A DNA stretch of 36,846 nucleotides from Flavobacteriales bacterium (GCA_018883325.1 VEQH01000044.1:1-36846), one strand, 5' to 3'; counted from the first letter of the stretch, positions 15,443-23,820 are shown. Notes: generated from the sequence alone by a model not told the origin. A program made the numbers and translations.

Positions 15443-15880
15443 CTAAAACTCAGGGAAAGGAACTAACTCTAAAGTTTGAACATTATCTGACTTTGTTGTA
15501 GGATAAAGTACTAATCTATCCTCGTAAGAAAATTCAAAGGAAAAATCCCACTTTTCAGTTGGAAATTCAATGGTTAAATATCCGTTTTCATTGTCAATTT
15601 CGTAAGCACCAATTTTCCCTTTTTGTTCACTGATATCTATCAATTTTCCTTTAATTACTTTTCCCGACAAATAAAAAATCAAAAAATCGCCATTCAAATC
15701 GAGATTTTCCTCCACCACAATTTCACCATTGCTAACACTTTTTAGCATCCAAACCTTGCTATTTCCATCACAAAGAGCGTAAGTGTAATCAATTTTCTCT
15801 GTCGGAACTCCTGTAGCGCAAGCACTCAATAATAAGCCAACAAAAATGAAGAGTTTTTTAAAATACAAGTTTATTTTCAT
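15443..15880 (-). CDS. small hypothetical lipoprotein
   Basis: 145 residues. The N-terminus MKINLYFKKLFIFVGLLLSAC ends in a good lipobox (LSAC, Cys21), so it should be anchored in the envelope after lipidation. The rest looks like a compact beta-rich domain (for example ITIEF-like strands and WDFSFEFSYEDRL) that resembles lipocalin-type small lipoproteins only in general character. I recognise no family. Its start overlaps the 3' end of the preceding membrane-protein gene by 23 bp, so the two are probably translated together. Confidence 0.7.
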   Translation of the reverse strand: MKINLYFKKLFIFVGLLLSACATGVPTEKIDYTYALCDGNSKVWMLKSVSNGEIVVEENLDLNGDFLIFYLSGKVIKGKLIDISEQKGKIGAYEIDNENGYLTIEFPTEKWDFSFEFSYEDRLVLYPTTKSDNVQTLELVPFPEF

Positions 15881-16505
15881 TCAGAATTTTCTCAACTTCA
15901 ATGGATACAGAATCAGCTTTTTCTGGTTTTAATCTAGCGTCATTTATTGCTTCACAATTCACATAAACATAACGTCCATTTTTCCAGGAATAAAGACAAT
16001 TATAAAAGTACTTTTGATTTTCATAACGTTCAAAAAAACGAACCACAATATCATCATAATTCCCTTCTACAACACGTCTTTCAATTATGTATCCAACGAA
16101 ACCGTTTGTTTTAACAAGTTGACCATTTTCGCGCTCAAAAATCAGCAAACGTCTTACTGGAAAAGCATTTACACCAGCTCTTACTAAAAGCATAAATCCA
16201 TCTTTCAATTCTTTTGATTTATTCAATTTAAAAAATCGAAAGAAACGCGGCGAACAAGAGGGATTGTCGAGATTATTATCATCAGCTTGTGTTGAATCGC
16301 AAATACCTATTTCCTTCAGCAATTTAATTTCTTCATTGCTAGAAAATTTATTGAGATTAAAATCTGTACTAATTTGTTCGACTTTTAAAACTTTCTTTTT
16401 CTCAACATCGTTTTTCTTTGTCGGATCTTCTGACGAATACTTCCAAACTAACAAACTGCAAATAAAAACAACAAGCGCAATCCAGACAATTCTTTTTAAA
16501 TTCAT
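15858..16505 (-). CDS. hypothetical membrane-anchored envelope protein
   Basis: 215 residues with one N-terminal hydrophobic segment (IVWIALVVFICSLLVW, about 6-21) that acts as an uncleaved anchor or signal peptide, then a Lys/Glu-rich linker and a soluble domain containing two cysteines in IGICDSTQ and NPSCSPRFFRF and two more near CLYSWKNG and YVNCEAI. An even number of cysteines in an exported domain fits disulfide bonding. No family is recognised. Overlap of 23 bp with the next lipoprotein gene suggests a functional pair. Confidence 0.65.
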   Translation of the reverse strand: MNLKRIVWIALVVFICSLLVWKYSSEDPTKKNDVEKKKVLKVEQISTDFNLNKFSSNEEIKLLKEIGICDSTQADDNNLDNPSCSPRFFRFFKLNKSKELKDGFMLLVRAGVNAFPVRRLLIFERENGQLVKTNGFVGYIIERRVVEGNYDDIVVRFFERYENQKYFYNCLYSWKNGRYVYVNCEAINDARLKPEKADSVSIEVEKILNENKLVF

Positions 16506-16532
16506 ATTTCTGTTTATTGTATAATGAAAATT

Positions 16533-17381
16533 TTAAGAAAAGATACGCGCTGAAAAATCATAAGATTCTTTAAACGCATTTTTGTCAATTGGTGTTGAAA
16601 TTGATCTTTCATCAAACCAATCAAGTAAAACTTCAGTTGGCAGATTTCCTGTTAAATCATCCTTTGCCATCGGACAACCGCCGAATCCTTTAACTGCGCT
16701 ATCAAATCTTCTGCAGCCTGCTTCATACGCAGCTTTTATTAACTTATTTGTTGTTTCAGGTCGTGTATGAAAATGCGCTCCAAACTCAACTACTTTTAAT
16801 TCTTCCTGCAAAACATTGAATAAATCGGTAACATCTTGCTCTTTAGCGATTCCAATCGTATCTGAAAGTGCCAAAATTTCAACGCCTAATTTTTCACTTA
16901 AAACCCTCGACCATTTCAAAACAATTTCAGGATTCCAAATTTCGTCGTAAGGATTTCCAAAACCCATTGATAAATAAACCACTAATTTCTTTCCTTTGTT
17001 AGAAACAAGATTTTGGATACTCTCTACGCGTCCAAGTGATTCTTCAATTGATGCATTCGTATTTCTCATTTGAAAAACCTCCGATACAGAAAAAGGATAA
17101 CCCAAATAATCAATTTCAGAAAATTGAAGAGCATCCTCTGCCCCACGTTCATTTGCTACAATTGCCAACAATTTAGAGTTTCCACTCAAATCTAAACCTT
17201 TCAAAACCTCAGCTGTATCGCGCATTTGTGGAATTGCTTTTGGCGAAACAAAACTTCCAAAATCGATTGTGTCAAATCCACATTTCAACAATTTATTAAT
17301 GTATTCTGTTTTCAGCTCAGTTGGAACAAAATCCTTCATTCCTTGCATCGCATCTCTCGGACATTCAATTAGTTTAAGCAT
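16533..17381 (-). CDS. hydroxymethylglutaryl-CoA lyase-like protein
   Basis: 282 residues, slightly shorter than characterised HMG-CoA lyases (about 300). DRE-TIM barrel metalloenzyme. The N-terminal ECPRDAMQGMKDFVP corresponds to the GPRDGLQ motif carrying the catalytic Arg-Asp, FHTRPETTNKL contains the metal-binding His, and GFGGCPMAKDDLTGNLPTE is the signature with the catalytic Cys in GGCP. The family cleaves HMG-CoA to acetyl-CoA and acetoacetate in leucine degradation. The changed motif (CPRDAMQ, with Ala-Met for Gly-Leu) leaves room for another acyl-CoA substrate. It starts 2 bp after pyrD ends. Confidence 0.85.
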   Translation of the reverse strand: MLKLIECPRDAMQGMKDFVPTELKTEYINKLLKCGFDTIDFGSFVSPKAIPQMRDTAEVLKGLDLSGNSKLLAIVANERGAEDALQFSEIDYLGYPFSVSEVFQMRNTNASIEESLGRVESIQNLVSNKGKKLVVYLSMGFGNPYDEIWNPEIVLKWSRVLSEKLGVEILALSDTIGIAKEQDVTDLFNVLQEELKVVEFGAHFHTRPETTNKLIKAAYEAGCRRFDSAVKGFGGCPMAKDDLTGNLPTEVLLDWFDERSISTPIDKNAFKESYDFSARIFS

Positions 17382-17383
17382 TC

Positions 17384-18421
17384 TTATAAATTTTCTTTTA
17401 TTATTTGTTGATTAATTTTCTTTACCAAGCTTGGACCTTCATAAATAAAACCAGTGTAAATTTGAATTAAAGATGCTCCTGCTTTTAACTTTTCAATTGC
17501 ATCTTCTGCTGTATGAATTCCTCCAACACCAATAATTGGAAATGCAGCGTTTGACTTTTCATGCAAATAACGAATTACCTCGGTAGAACGTTTTGATAGC
17601 GGTTTTCCTGAAATTCCACCCGCACCAAGTTTTTCCACTTCTGTTTTTGGCGTTTTCAATTTTTCCCTGTCAATTGTTGTATTGGTTGCAATAACACCAT
17701 CCGTTTTTGTGGTTGTAATTATTTCAATTACATCATCCAACTGCTCATTTGTTAAATCCGGTGCAATTTTCAATAGGATTGGTTTTGGGTTAGCTTTCTT
17801 CGAATTTGCATTTTTCAATTCTGAAAGCAAATTCATAAGCGGCGCTTTGTCTTGCAAGGCACGAAGATTTGGCGTATTTGGAGAAGAAACATTTACTACA
17901 AAATAATCGACAAATGGAAATAACTTTTCAAAAGCAATTAAATAATCATTATTTGCATCTTCGTTTGGCGTTACTTTATTTTTTCCAATATTACCTCCAA
18001 TGATTAAATCTTTGTGTTTTCTTGTTTTTAACTGTTCGATTGCAATTTCAACTCCATCATTATTAAATCCCATTCGGTTTAAAATTGCGCTATCTGCTTT
18101 TAAACGAAACAACCTAGGTTTATCATTTCCCGCTTGACCTTTAGGAGTTAAGGTTCCAATTTCGATAAATCCAAAACCACAGTAAGCTAAATCATTAAAC
18201 ATGGTTGCATTTTTATCAAAACCAGCTGCTAAACCGACTGGATTTTTAAAAGTTAAACCAAATAGTTTTCGTTCTAATTTTTTATCCTCAACAATAAAAA
18301 GGTAAGTGAAAATTTTCTTAGCAAAGGGTAATTTTAAAACCTTATTCAATGAAGATGTCGTGAAATAGTGAACTTTTTCTGCATCGAATAAAAACAATAA
18401 AGAGCGTAGAATTGAATACAT
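17384..18421 (-). CDS. pyrD: dihydroorotate dehydrogenase (quinone)
   Basis: 345 residues from the ATG at 18421. Class 2 enzyme oxidising dihydroorotate to orotate with membrane quinone in pyrimidine synthesis. The N-terminal helical [20 protein letters not shown] is the class-2 membrane-association region. The FMN and active-site motifs are [21 protein letters not shown] (with the class-2 catalytic Ser), ATNTTIDR and [11 protein letters not shown]. An ATG 16 codons upstream (18469) is rejected: those codons are the intrinsic terminator of the neighbouring gene. A TACCTTTG element sits 3 nt before the chosen start. Confidence 0.95.
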   Translation of the reverse strand: MYSILRSLLFLFDAEKVHYFTTSSLNKVLKLPFAKKIFTYLFIVEDKKLERKLFGLTFKNPVGLAAGFDKNATMFNDLAYCGFGFIEIGTLTPKGQAGNDKPRLFRLKADSAILNRMGFNNDGVEIAIEQLKTRKHKDLIIGGNIGKNKVTPNEDANNDYLIAFEKLFPFVDYFVVNVSSPNTPNLRALQDKAPLMNLLSELKNANSKKANPKPILLKIAPDLTNEQLDDVIEIITTTKTDGVIATNTTIDREKLKTPKTEVEKLGAGGISGKPLSKRSTEVIRYLHEKSNAAFPIIGVGGIHTAEDAIEKLKAGASLIQIYTGFIYEGPSLVKKINQQIIKENL

Positions 18422-18424
18422 ATT

Positions 18425-18432
18425 CAAAGGTA
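18425..18432 (-). promoter_or_regulatory. -7 promoter element of pyrD
   Basis: TACCTTTG on the minus strand matches TAnnTTTG, then AAT and the ATG. Its first T is the last T of the upstream terminator tail. No -33 element is visible at 19-21 nt, so it may be weak, or pyrD may depend on terminator read-through. Confidence 0.4.
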
Positions 18433-18460
18433 AAAAAAAAGCGAGACTACTGCCTCGCTT
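18432..18460 (-). terminator. intrinsic terminator of the outer-membrane protein gene
   Basis: On the minus strand a perfect 7-bp stem AAGCGAG/CTCGCTT (18460-18454 with 18445-18439) and an 8-nt loop are followed by a run of 9 T (18440-18432, two of them shared with the stem). It lies 22 bp downstream of the stop at 18482. Confidence 0.85.
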
Positions 18461-18481
18461 CTTGTTCAATATTTATAAAAC

Positions 18482-19414
18482 CTAAACTCTGAATTTACCA
18501 GTTGATTTAAGGTTGTATTTTTTTCTTTGTTTACCGTAATCTTTGTAGGTGATGTTTTTCGATACAAATACATTTAAGTGGTAGTATGCATCTTTTTGTT
18601 TTGGATCTCCTCTTTTTTCTCCAGGTGCAAAAGATGGATTTCCAACTGCTGGATTTGATAAATAGGCTGCATCAGCACTTGAGAAACTTGCTGGGTCAGC
18701 ATATGTTGTACTAACATCGTCAATGTAATCAGAAAAAGTTTTTACGTAAGAAACTTCAACTCCCATTCTCCACATATTTCCTAAACCCCATCTGAAACCA
18801 ACACCAACAGGCATTGTAAACGTTAAAGGACTGTATGATTTTGCTTGACCTTCTGTTTTCAATGGACGTAAAGCAGTCCAATCGCCGTTTTGGTTTTGAG
18901 CTTTTGGATTGAAATACAATAATCCAATTCCACCAAAACCGTACAATTGTTGACTTCTATTTTTCTTTGAATAATTTCCTGGTAAGTTAAATGTAGAACC
19001 GAATTTTTCATTCGCATAAACAATAAACTCAACTCTTTGAGAAACTTCAAAACATAGACTTTTAAATTGAAGACTTCTTGCATTTCTTATTGGCTCTTCA
19101 GAATATTTATCGTCTCCTCTTAATCCAAAAACTGATAAACTTGAAGTTGTAGCAAACATTGGCGCAAAACGGTATCTGAAACCAATAAAACCAGCCATAC
19201 TTGTTGAAGGCCAATCAATATCTTTTAATGAATAATCTCTACCAACTCCATAACTACCTCCTAAATCACCATTAAATTGCGTTGCGCCAAGACCAAACAT
19301 TACTTCTTTTTTGTGTAATGACCAGTTTCTTTGCGTGTTGAAATTAGCGTGTTGAGCGTAGATAAATCCTGCTGGAATGAAAATTAAAAGTAGTAAATAT
19401 TTAAGGTTTTTCAT
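18482..19414 (-). CDS. outer-membrane beta-barrel protein, DUF6089-like
   Basis: 310 residues from the ATG at 19414, where the signal peptide MKNLKYLLLLIFIPAGFIYA begins. An in-frame ATG at 19447 lies inside the promoter and is rejected. The mature part alternates aromatic and polar residues as in barrel strands. GLGATQFNGDLGGSYG, FIGFRYRFAPMFATTSSLS and RNARSLQFKSLCFEVSQRVE resemble DUF6089 proteins of Bacteroidota, whose function is unknown. It has a full -33/-7 promoter and an intrinsic terminator, so it is a monocistronic unit despite lying behind the sigma-factor gene. Whether that sigma factor drives it is an open question, since the promoter matches the housekeeping consensus. Confidence 0.85.
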   Translation of the reverse strand: MKNLKYLLLLIFIPAGFIYAQHANFNTQRNWSLHKKEVMFGLGATQFNGDLGGSYGVGRDYSLKDIDWPSTSMAGFIGFRYRFAPMFATTSSLSVFGLRGDDKYSEEPIRNARSLQFKSLCFEVSQRVEFIVYANEKFGSTFNLPGNYSKKNRSQQLYGFGGIGLLYFNPKAQNQNGDWTALRPLKTEGQAKSYSPLTFTMPVGVGFRWGLGNMWRMGVEVSYVKTFSDYIDDVSTTYADPASFSSADAAYLSNPAVGNPSFAPGEKRGDPKQKDAYYHLNVFVSKNITYKDYGKQRKKYNLKSTGKFRV

Positions 19415-19444
19415 GTCAAAAGCAATTTTCTTGTATAATTGAAA

Positions 19445-19476
19445 CAAAATTAGTGAAAATAATTTTAACTAAGCAA
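19445..19476 (-). promoter_or_regulatory. promoter of the DUF6089-like gene
   Basis: On the minus strand TTG (19476-19474), 21 nt, then TAATTTTG (19452-19445), matching the Bacteroidota primary-sigma consensus TTTG-N19-21-TAnnTTTG. Transcription should start near 19439, giving a leader of about 25 nt before the ATG at 19414. Confidence 0.65.
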
Positions 19477-19522
19477 CTTCAATTGTCACTTTATCAACAT
19501 GTTTTTCAATGTAATTGATTAA

Positions 19523-19702
19523 TTACAATAAAATTGTAAGAATTGCCAATAAAAAACTTGCTAAACCAACAACTCCAAAATACCAAGGGATAATTTTTTT
19601 AGTTTCACTTGCTGAAACTTTATTCAAAATTAAATCGAAATTTTGGTTTTTTTTGATATCCTCAGAGGTTGGTTTCGCTCTATCTACTAAAATTTTAATC
19701 AT
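19523..19702 (-). CDS. 59-residue single-pass membrane protein behind the sigma factor
   Basis: An ATG at 19702 opens a 59-codon frame. The N-terminal 36 residues are soluble and charged (MIKILVDRAKPTSEDIKKNQ, then NFDLILNKVSASETKK), and the C-terminus is one hydrophobic helix beginning IIPWYFGVVGLASF and running to the end. It begins 3 nt after the stop of the ECF sigma-factor gene, so the two are almost certainly co-transcribed. No family is recognised. The position is that usually taken by anti-sigma factors, and the layout (short cytoplasmic segment, tail anchor) would suit membrane tethering of a partner, but that is inference. A plus-strand frame across the same DNA (19515-19856) lacks protein character. 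Confidence 0.7.
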   Translation of the reverse strand: MIKILVDRAKPTSEDIKKNQNFDLILNKVSASETKKIIPWYFGVVGLASFLLAILTILL

Positions 19703-19705
19703 AAT

Positions 19706-20281
19706 TTATGCTTTTGTTTTATTAAAAATTTCTTTCAATTTAACAAGTGCTCTAAATGTTTTCACTTTCGCGTTATTTTCTGTCAATCCAACAATTTCTC
19801 CGATTTCTTTAAAAGATCGTTTTTCAAAGAAACGCATTTCGATTAACTGCAATTGATGCTCTTTTAGAAGTTTCAATGAATTTAAAAGCAAAGTTCTTTG
19901 TTCTTCACTAAAATCTTCATTTAATTCATCAATAAATTGGACAATCGTTACAGAATCTAAACTCACAGTTCTTTGTGCTTTTTTATCTCTAAAAGATTGA
20001 TAAAGTTCACTTTTAGCGATTCGAAACAACCAAGAAGAAAAAGGAACTCCTCTGAATTCATACCTCGGCAAACTTGCCAAAGCTTTCACGAAAACACTTG
20101 AAGTGATGTCGTAGGCTGCTTCTTCTTCGTCCACTCTTTTATAAATGTACCTGAAAATTGCTTCGTGGTATTTTTTATAAAGAGGTGCGAATTGTCGAGG
20201 GTCTTTTTTCGCGATTTCAATTTGACGCAATTCATCTTCTAGACGAAAGGCGTTTTGGTGATACAATAAGTTCACTGCCAT
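19706..20281 (-). CDS. ECF-type sigma-70 family RNA polymerase sigma factor
   Basis: 191 residues. Region 2 includes FAPLYKKYHEAIFRYIYKRV, the core-binding helix AAYDITSSVFVKAL and the -10-recognising stretch around FSSWLFRIAKSELYQSFRDK. Region 4 is LKLLKEHQLQLIEMRFFEKR followed by the helix-turn-helix SFKEIGEIVGLTENNAKVKT. Sigma region 3 is missing, as in extracytoplasmic-function factors. No anti-sigma gene of classical size is adjacent; a 59-residue membrane protein follows 3 nt downstream. No TAnnTTTG element was found upstream, so its own promoter is unclear and may be autoregulated. Confidence 0.93.
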   Translation of the reverse strand: MAVNLLYHQNAFRLEDELRQIEIAKKDPRQFAPLYKKYHEAIFRYIYKRVDEEEAAYDITSSVFVKALASLPRYEFRGVPFSSWLFRIAKSELYQSFRDKKAQRTVSLDSVTIVQFIDELNEDFSEEQRTLLLNSLKLLKEHQLQLIEMRFFEKRSFKEIGEIVGLTENNAKVKTFRALVKLKEIFNKTKA

Positions 20282-20388
20282 TGTTTTTGGTTTTATCTAG
20301 TTTGACTTGGAGATTCGTAAGGCTTGCAGTCCCTACTTAAAACCAATAACGCAACACTTTACAAAACGTAACAAAAAAAATAAAAATT

Positions 20389-22473
20389 TTAAAAACTTAT
20401 TCGCAGCTGTACCACAAAATCAGACTTTCTACTACCCTTAATTTCCTCAGAACCAGAACTTATTGTTAATCTGTTATTGTATAAAAATTCACCATATCTT
20501 ATCCACAAATCGAAGTGACGAGCAAAAGAATAACGCACTAAAATGTATGCTCTAGAGCCTTGATAATAATAAGCAGGCACGGCAAAAACATATAAGGCAT
20601 TATTTTCAAATGAATACATTCGTGTATCGTAGGAATCTGTGTCAAATAACGCATAACGTAAAGCAATATCTAAAGGAAAACTTTTTGGTCGAAACACAAA
20701 ATCTTGTGTAAACATAATACCATCCTCAGGTTTATTGCTTTTTCTATTCAAGGTAACATATTCAATTCTACTTTTCAAAGTAAAAAATTCATTCACTGTA
20801 TAAGACAAATTGAATCGATAATTTCTCTGAAGAACGTCCTCAATTTCAGTCACTGTTCCATCAGCATCACGGCTATTTTTTTGTCTCACTTGCTGTCTGA
20901 ATCGTCCGTAGATTTCAAAAATCTTATTAGGTTTATAAATAGGTTGGATTAAAAATTCATGACCAACAGATGGAGCGTCAACTAAATATTTCATCCACGG
21001 AAATTGAAAAATATCAGCATAGCCATTCAAAGACCATTTTGAGTTTAGTTTAAGTTTTAAACCTGCATAAAGTCCTTTTTCGTTTTGTGTATTACTACCT
21101 TCAGAAAATCCTGCATTGTAAAATGTATTGTAAGCTCGGTCATAATTTCTATAAAGAATCCCAATACTCGCTCTGGAATCCAATGAAATTAAAGCTCCGT
21201 GCACCATTGCCAATCCTCCCATTTTCTGATTCTGGTAATTATTGAAATTCCTTGAAACTTCACCAAAGAAATTTACATTTCTAAAAACGTAACTGTAATC
21301 AAAACTACTTGAAACCATTGACTTTCCTCTAAAATCAAATTGATTGTAGTTTTGAATAGTTTTTGCAAATTCTTTATCGTATCCTTGATAAACGAACGTT
21401 CCACCTAGCTTTAATCCACCGATTGTATACCGTAAGTTGGCTCCTGTTATTGTTTCAGTGAGACCATTCATTTTCGCCATCTCTCTATTTGTTCGATGTA
21501 GACCTGATAAATCAATAGTTGAAATGAATTCTAAATCCTCATAATTAGAATCTGCAATCGTTGCCGCATCCACTTTTTTTCTGGAGGCAAACAATAATAA
21601 GTCAAAATTTCCATAAGATAAATCAACAGCAGCACCTCGTAAAAAACGTGTCTCGTCCACTGATGTATATGCCTTCAGAGGATTTGCAGTTCGCTTCATC
21701 GTTGCAATATCAGCCGTTTTTCCAAAAGCATAACTCGACCAAATATTTAATCCTTGCCCAACTTGAACTTGGTAATCTCCAACGACAGCAGCACTTATGT
21801 ATTTTCCTCCTTTGTAAAAAGCATGAGCGGAATAAAAATCAAACCCATTTTTTTGCGAACCTTTAAAGAATTGTTCTCCTGGATCTTTTTCACCTGTGAA
21901 ACCAACACTGATATTTGTTTTATAAGTATAGCGAAAACGCGCATAATACCTATCTGAATTACCGTAGTAGTAATTATTTGAATTTTGCAACAGCGAATCC
22001 GAGACCTTTTGATAGCCTTGTTTTTGCTGAAAAGTTGGCTGATAACGAAGAAATAATTCAAACTTACCTTCTTTCATTGCTTGTTTGAAAGTAATATGAA
22101 TGTTGTCTAATTTATCGTCAACTCGCACAAATGGAAGCACTAATTGAATGGTTGCTAAATCCCAGTATTTTAAACTTTGTAATTCGTAAATCGTAATGTA
22201 CTTTCCAAAAGCTTTACGGTGTAATAATAAATCATTTATTTGAACTGATGTTAAAAGATATAATTGTTCCAAATCCTCTCCGTTTGTAGCATTTAAGTTG
22301 ATTTTGTTTTCATAGAAATAATCGAGTTGCTCAATAATATTCGTTAAATCAACTTCTTCGGCTTGTAACTGCTCTGAAATAAATTCAATACGTTGTTGTA
22401 TAATTTCCGACTTGTCCTGTCCGAAAACAAAACCAACTGTTAGTGAGAAAAAAAATGCAACAACAACTTTCAT
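20389..22473 (-). CDS. outer-membrane barrel protein with N-terminal helix-hairpin-helix domain
   Basis: 694 residues from the ATG at 22473, which begins the signal peptide MKVVVAFFFSLTVGFVFG. An upstream ATG-like start at 22512 would lie inside the previous gene. Residues about 50-115 (INLNATNGEDLEQLYLLTSV followed by HRKAFGKYITIYELQSLKYW) have the ComEA/T2SK-type helix-hairpin-helix pattern that usually binds DNA. The remaining ~550 residues are barrel-like, with strands rich in Tyr/Phe and Arg (RYYARFRYTYKTNISVGFTG) and a C-terminal Phe (VVQLRISF). The start overlaps the stop of the PorV-like gene by one base (TAATG). Function unknown; a role in DNA handling at the outer membrane is speculation. 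Confidence 0.8.
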   Translation of the reverse strand: MKVVVAFFFSLTVGFVFGQDKSEIIQQRIEFISEQLQAEEVDLTNIIEQLDYFYENKINLNATNGEDLEQLYLLTSVQINDLLLHRKAFGKYITIYELQSLKYWDLATIQLVLPFVRVDDKLDNIHITFKQAMKEGKFELFLRYQPTFQQKQGYQKVSDSLLQNSNNYYYGNSDRYYARFRYTYKTNISVGFTGEKDPGEQFFKGSQKNGFDFYSAHAFYKGGKYISAAVVGDYQVQVGQGLNIWSSYAFGKTADIATMKRTANPLKAYTSVDETRFLRGAAVDLSYGNFDLLLFASRKKVDAATIADSNYEDLEFISTIDLSGLHRTNREMAKMNGLTETITGANLRYTIGGLKLGGTFVYQGYDKEFAKTIQNYNQFDFRGKSMVSSSFDYSYVFRNVNFFGEVSRNFNNYQNQKMGGLAMVHGALISLDSRASIGILYRNYDRAYNTFYNAGFSEGSNTQNEKGLYAGLKLKLNSKWSLNGYADIFQFPWMKYLVDAPSVGHEFLIQPIYKPNKIFEIYGRFRQQVRQKNSRDADGTVTEIEDVLQRNYRFNLSYTVNEFFTLKSRIEYVTLNRKSNKPEDGIMFTQDFVFRPKSFPLDIALRYALFDTDSYDTRMYSFENNALYVFAVPAYYYQGSRAYILVRYSFARHFDLWIRYGEFLYNNRLTISSGSEEIKGSRKSDFVVQLRISF

Positions 22474-23288
22474 TACTTCAATTGCATTGTAAATGAAAAA
22501 TGTGGCGACCAACCCAAAATTTGATGATATGCAGAACCTAAATCCAGCTTATACTTTTTAGAAAAGACATAGCCTAATCCAAAACTAAATTCAATTGGTG
22601 CAGTTGCAAATCCTCCTCTAACATAAAAATTATCCAAAGGCAAATACTCTATTCCCGTTTTGAATCTGATACTGTGTTCAATATTTTTCTCTGCCTCTGC
22701 CAGTACAAGCACTTTTTCAGAAATGGAAAATTTTGTCCCAAGCCTCATAAGTGTTGAATATCTGTCCTCTGCAAATTCCGAAATTCGATTCCGTGTAATG
22801 TTAAATATACTAAAGGCAACGGACCATTTTTCATTGATTTTAGCCAATGCACCCAGCTCTGCTGTCACTGTTTGGTGATTCCCATAGTTGGAATTAATTC
22901 TAACAAAATGATGATTCAATTGAACTCCAACCGATAAAAACTCTGCCAGTTTCATTGAATAACCAAGTCCATTTCTGTAAGTTCGGAATTGATTGTAACC
23001 AAATGACTGCGAACCAATTGAAATCACTCCAGATTTTAATGGAATTGCAACAACTAAACCTTGTGACTGCAATTCTTTCATCAAAAATCGATTTTCATAA
23101 GAAACACCAAATTCGATTTTCTTCAAATTAGAAAGTGCTGCTGGGTTGTGATGATAAGCCCAAACGTCTTCTAAAGCAACGGTCGCATTCGATAAAGACA
23201 TCGAACGACTTCCCATTGGTTGCCAACCTTGCGAGAAACCAAATAGAACAAAAAGAAAATTGACAATGAATAAGTATAGTTTTTTCAT
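22473..23288 (-). CDS. PorV/PorQ-like outer-membrane protein
   Basis: 271 residues with signal peptide MKKLYLFIVNFLFVLFGFS. The mature N-terminus QPMGSRSMSLSNATVALEDV followed by WAYHHNPAAL is the signature of the FadL-related PorV/PorQ group: a conserved G-R-S turn, then a hatch-like strand and HNPA. The rest is a 14-strand-type barrel sequence ending in an aromatic strand, HFSFTMQLK. In the type IX system PorV shuttles cargo and PorQ takes part in attachment, but many paralogues of unknown role exist, and the coupled partners here (lipoprotein and helix-hairpin-helix barrel) are not T9SS core genes. Overlaps its upstream neighbour by 4 bp. Confidence 0.8.
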   Translation of the reverse strand: MKKLYLFIVNFLFVLFGFSQGWQPMGSRSMSLSNATVALEDVWAYHHNPAALSNLKKIEFGVSYENRFLMKELQSQGLVVAIPLKSGVISIGSQSFGYNQFRTYRNGLGYSMKLAEFLSVGVQLNHHFVRINSNYGNHQTVTAELGALAKINEKWSVAFSIFNITRNRISEFAEDRYSTLMRLGTKFSISEKVLVLAEAEKNIEHSIRFKTGIEYLPLDNFYVRGGFATAPIEFSFGLGYVFSKKYKLDLGSAYHQILGWSPHFSFTMQLK

Positions 23289-23731
23289 TTCTTAATTAAT
23301 CGCTTGAATTTTTTACAATAATTGGATTCATAAATTTTATAATCAACGAAATACCAATTTGCACCATTGTCTTCACTAATTGCGTATAAACGAATGCGGT
23401 TTGGAGCTTTTTCAAAAGTCTCTTTACTAATCAAAGCTACTTTCAACTCAATGTGTACAATTGCTCCATCCATTTTTGTTTTCCCGATGATTGCATCTGT
23501 CCAAATGTGATGTTTCGGTTCAAGGTAAGCCTTGAGTTTTTCGTCGCCATCTTCTTTTAATTCTCTCAAAATAAGTGGATGTGTTGCAGCTGCAATTGAT
23601 AATTTTAATTCTCTATTGACACTGAATAAATACTTTATTATTGATTTGTTCAAGTTGCGTTCTTGTTCAGCATTTAAAGAACAAGAAGCGACAGTAAAGA
23701 AGATTAAAAGTAGTGGTAAACCAATTCGCAT
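23285..23731 (-). CDS. hypothetical lipoprotein, first gene of a coupled trio
   Basis: 148 residues from the ATG at 23731; a TTG two codons earlier is unlikely. Signal peptide MRIGLPLLLIFFTVASC with lipobox VASC. The mature part has a helical first half (NKSIIKYLFSVNRELKLSIA) and a beta-rich second half ending RLYAISEDNGANWYFVDYKI, which suits a sensor-like or accessory periplasmic domain. No family is recognised. Its stop overlaps the PorV-like start by 4 bp (ATGA), and that gene in turn overlaps the next by 1 bp, so the three are likely made in fixed ratio and may form one outer-membrane complex. Confidence 0.75.
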   Translation of the reverse strand: MRIGLPLLLIFFTVASCSLNAEQERNLNKSIIKYLFSVNRELKLSIAAATHPLILRELKEDGDEKLKAYLEPKHHIWTDAIIGKTKMDGAIVHIELKVALISKETFEKAPNRIRLYAISEDNGANWYFVDYKIYESNYCKKFKRLIKK

Positions 23732-23740
23732 ATACAAGAC

Positions 23741-23748
23741 CGAAAATA
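23741..23748 (-). promoter_or_regulatory. degenerate -7 element of the lipoprotein gene
   Basis: TATTTTCG on the minus strand is one base off TAnnTTTG and lies 9 nt before the ATG at 23731, which argues against the TTG start at 23737. Confidence 0.3.
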
Positions 23749-23820
23749 AATATTATTTAGATGAAAATCATTTTTTCACCTATTAATTTTAGTTTAAGCG
23801 ACTGTTAATTTGGCTAAATA

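Noticed and set aside
14856..18421. Dedicated metabolic pathway from pyrD to the FMN reductase
   Set aside because: Genes are co-directional and close, but pyrimidine synthesis, HMG-CoA cleavage, two envelope proteins and a flavin reductase share no evident substrate, so the linkage is probably only transcriptional.
19515..19856. Plus-strand protein of 113 residues
   Set aside because: It is antisense to the sigma-factor 3' end and to the 59-residue membrane protein, with low-complexity composition and no family resemblance.
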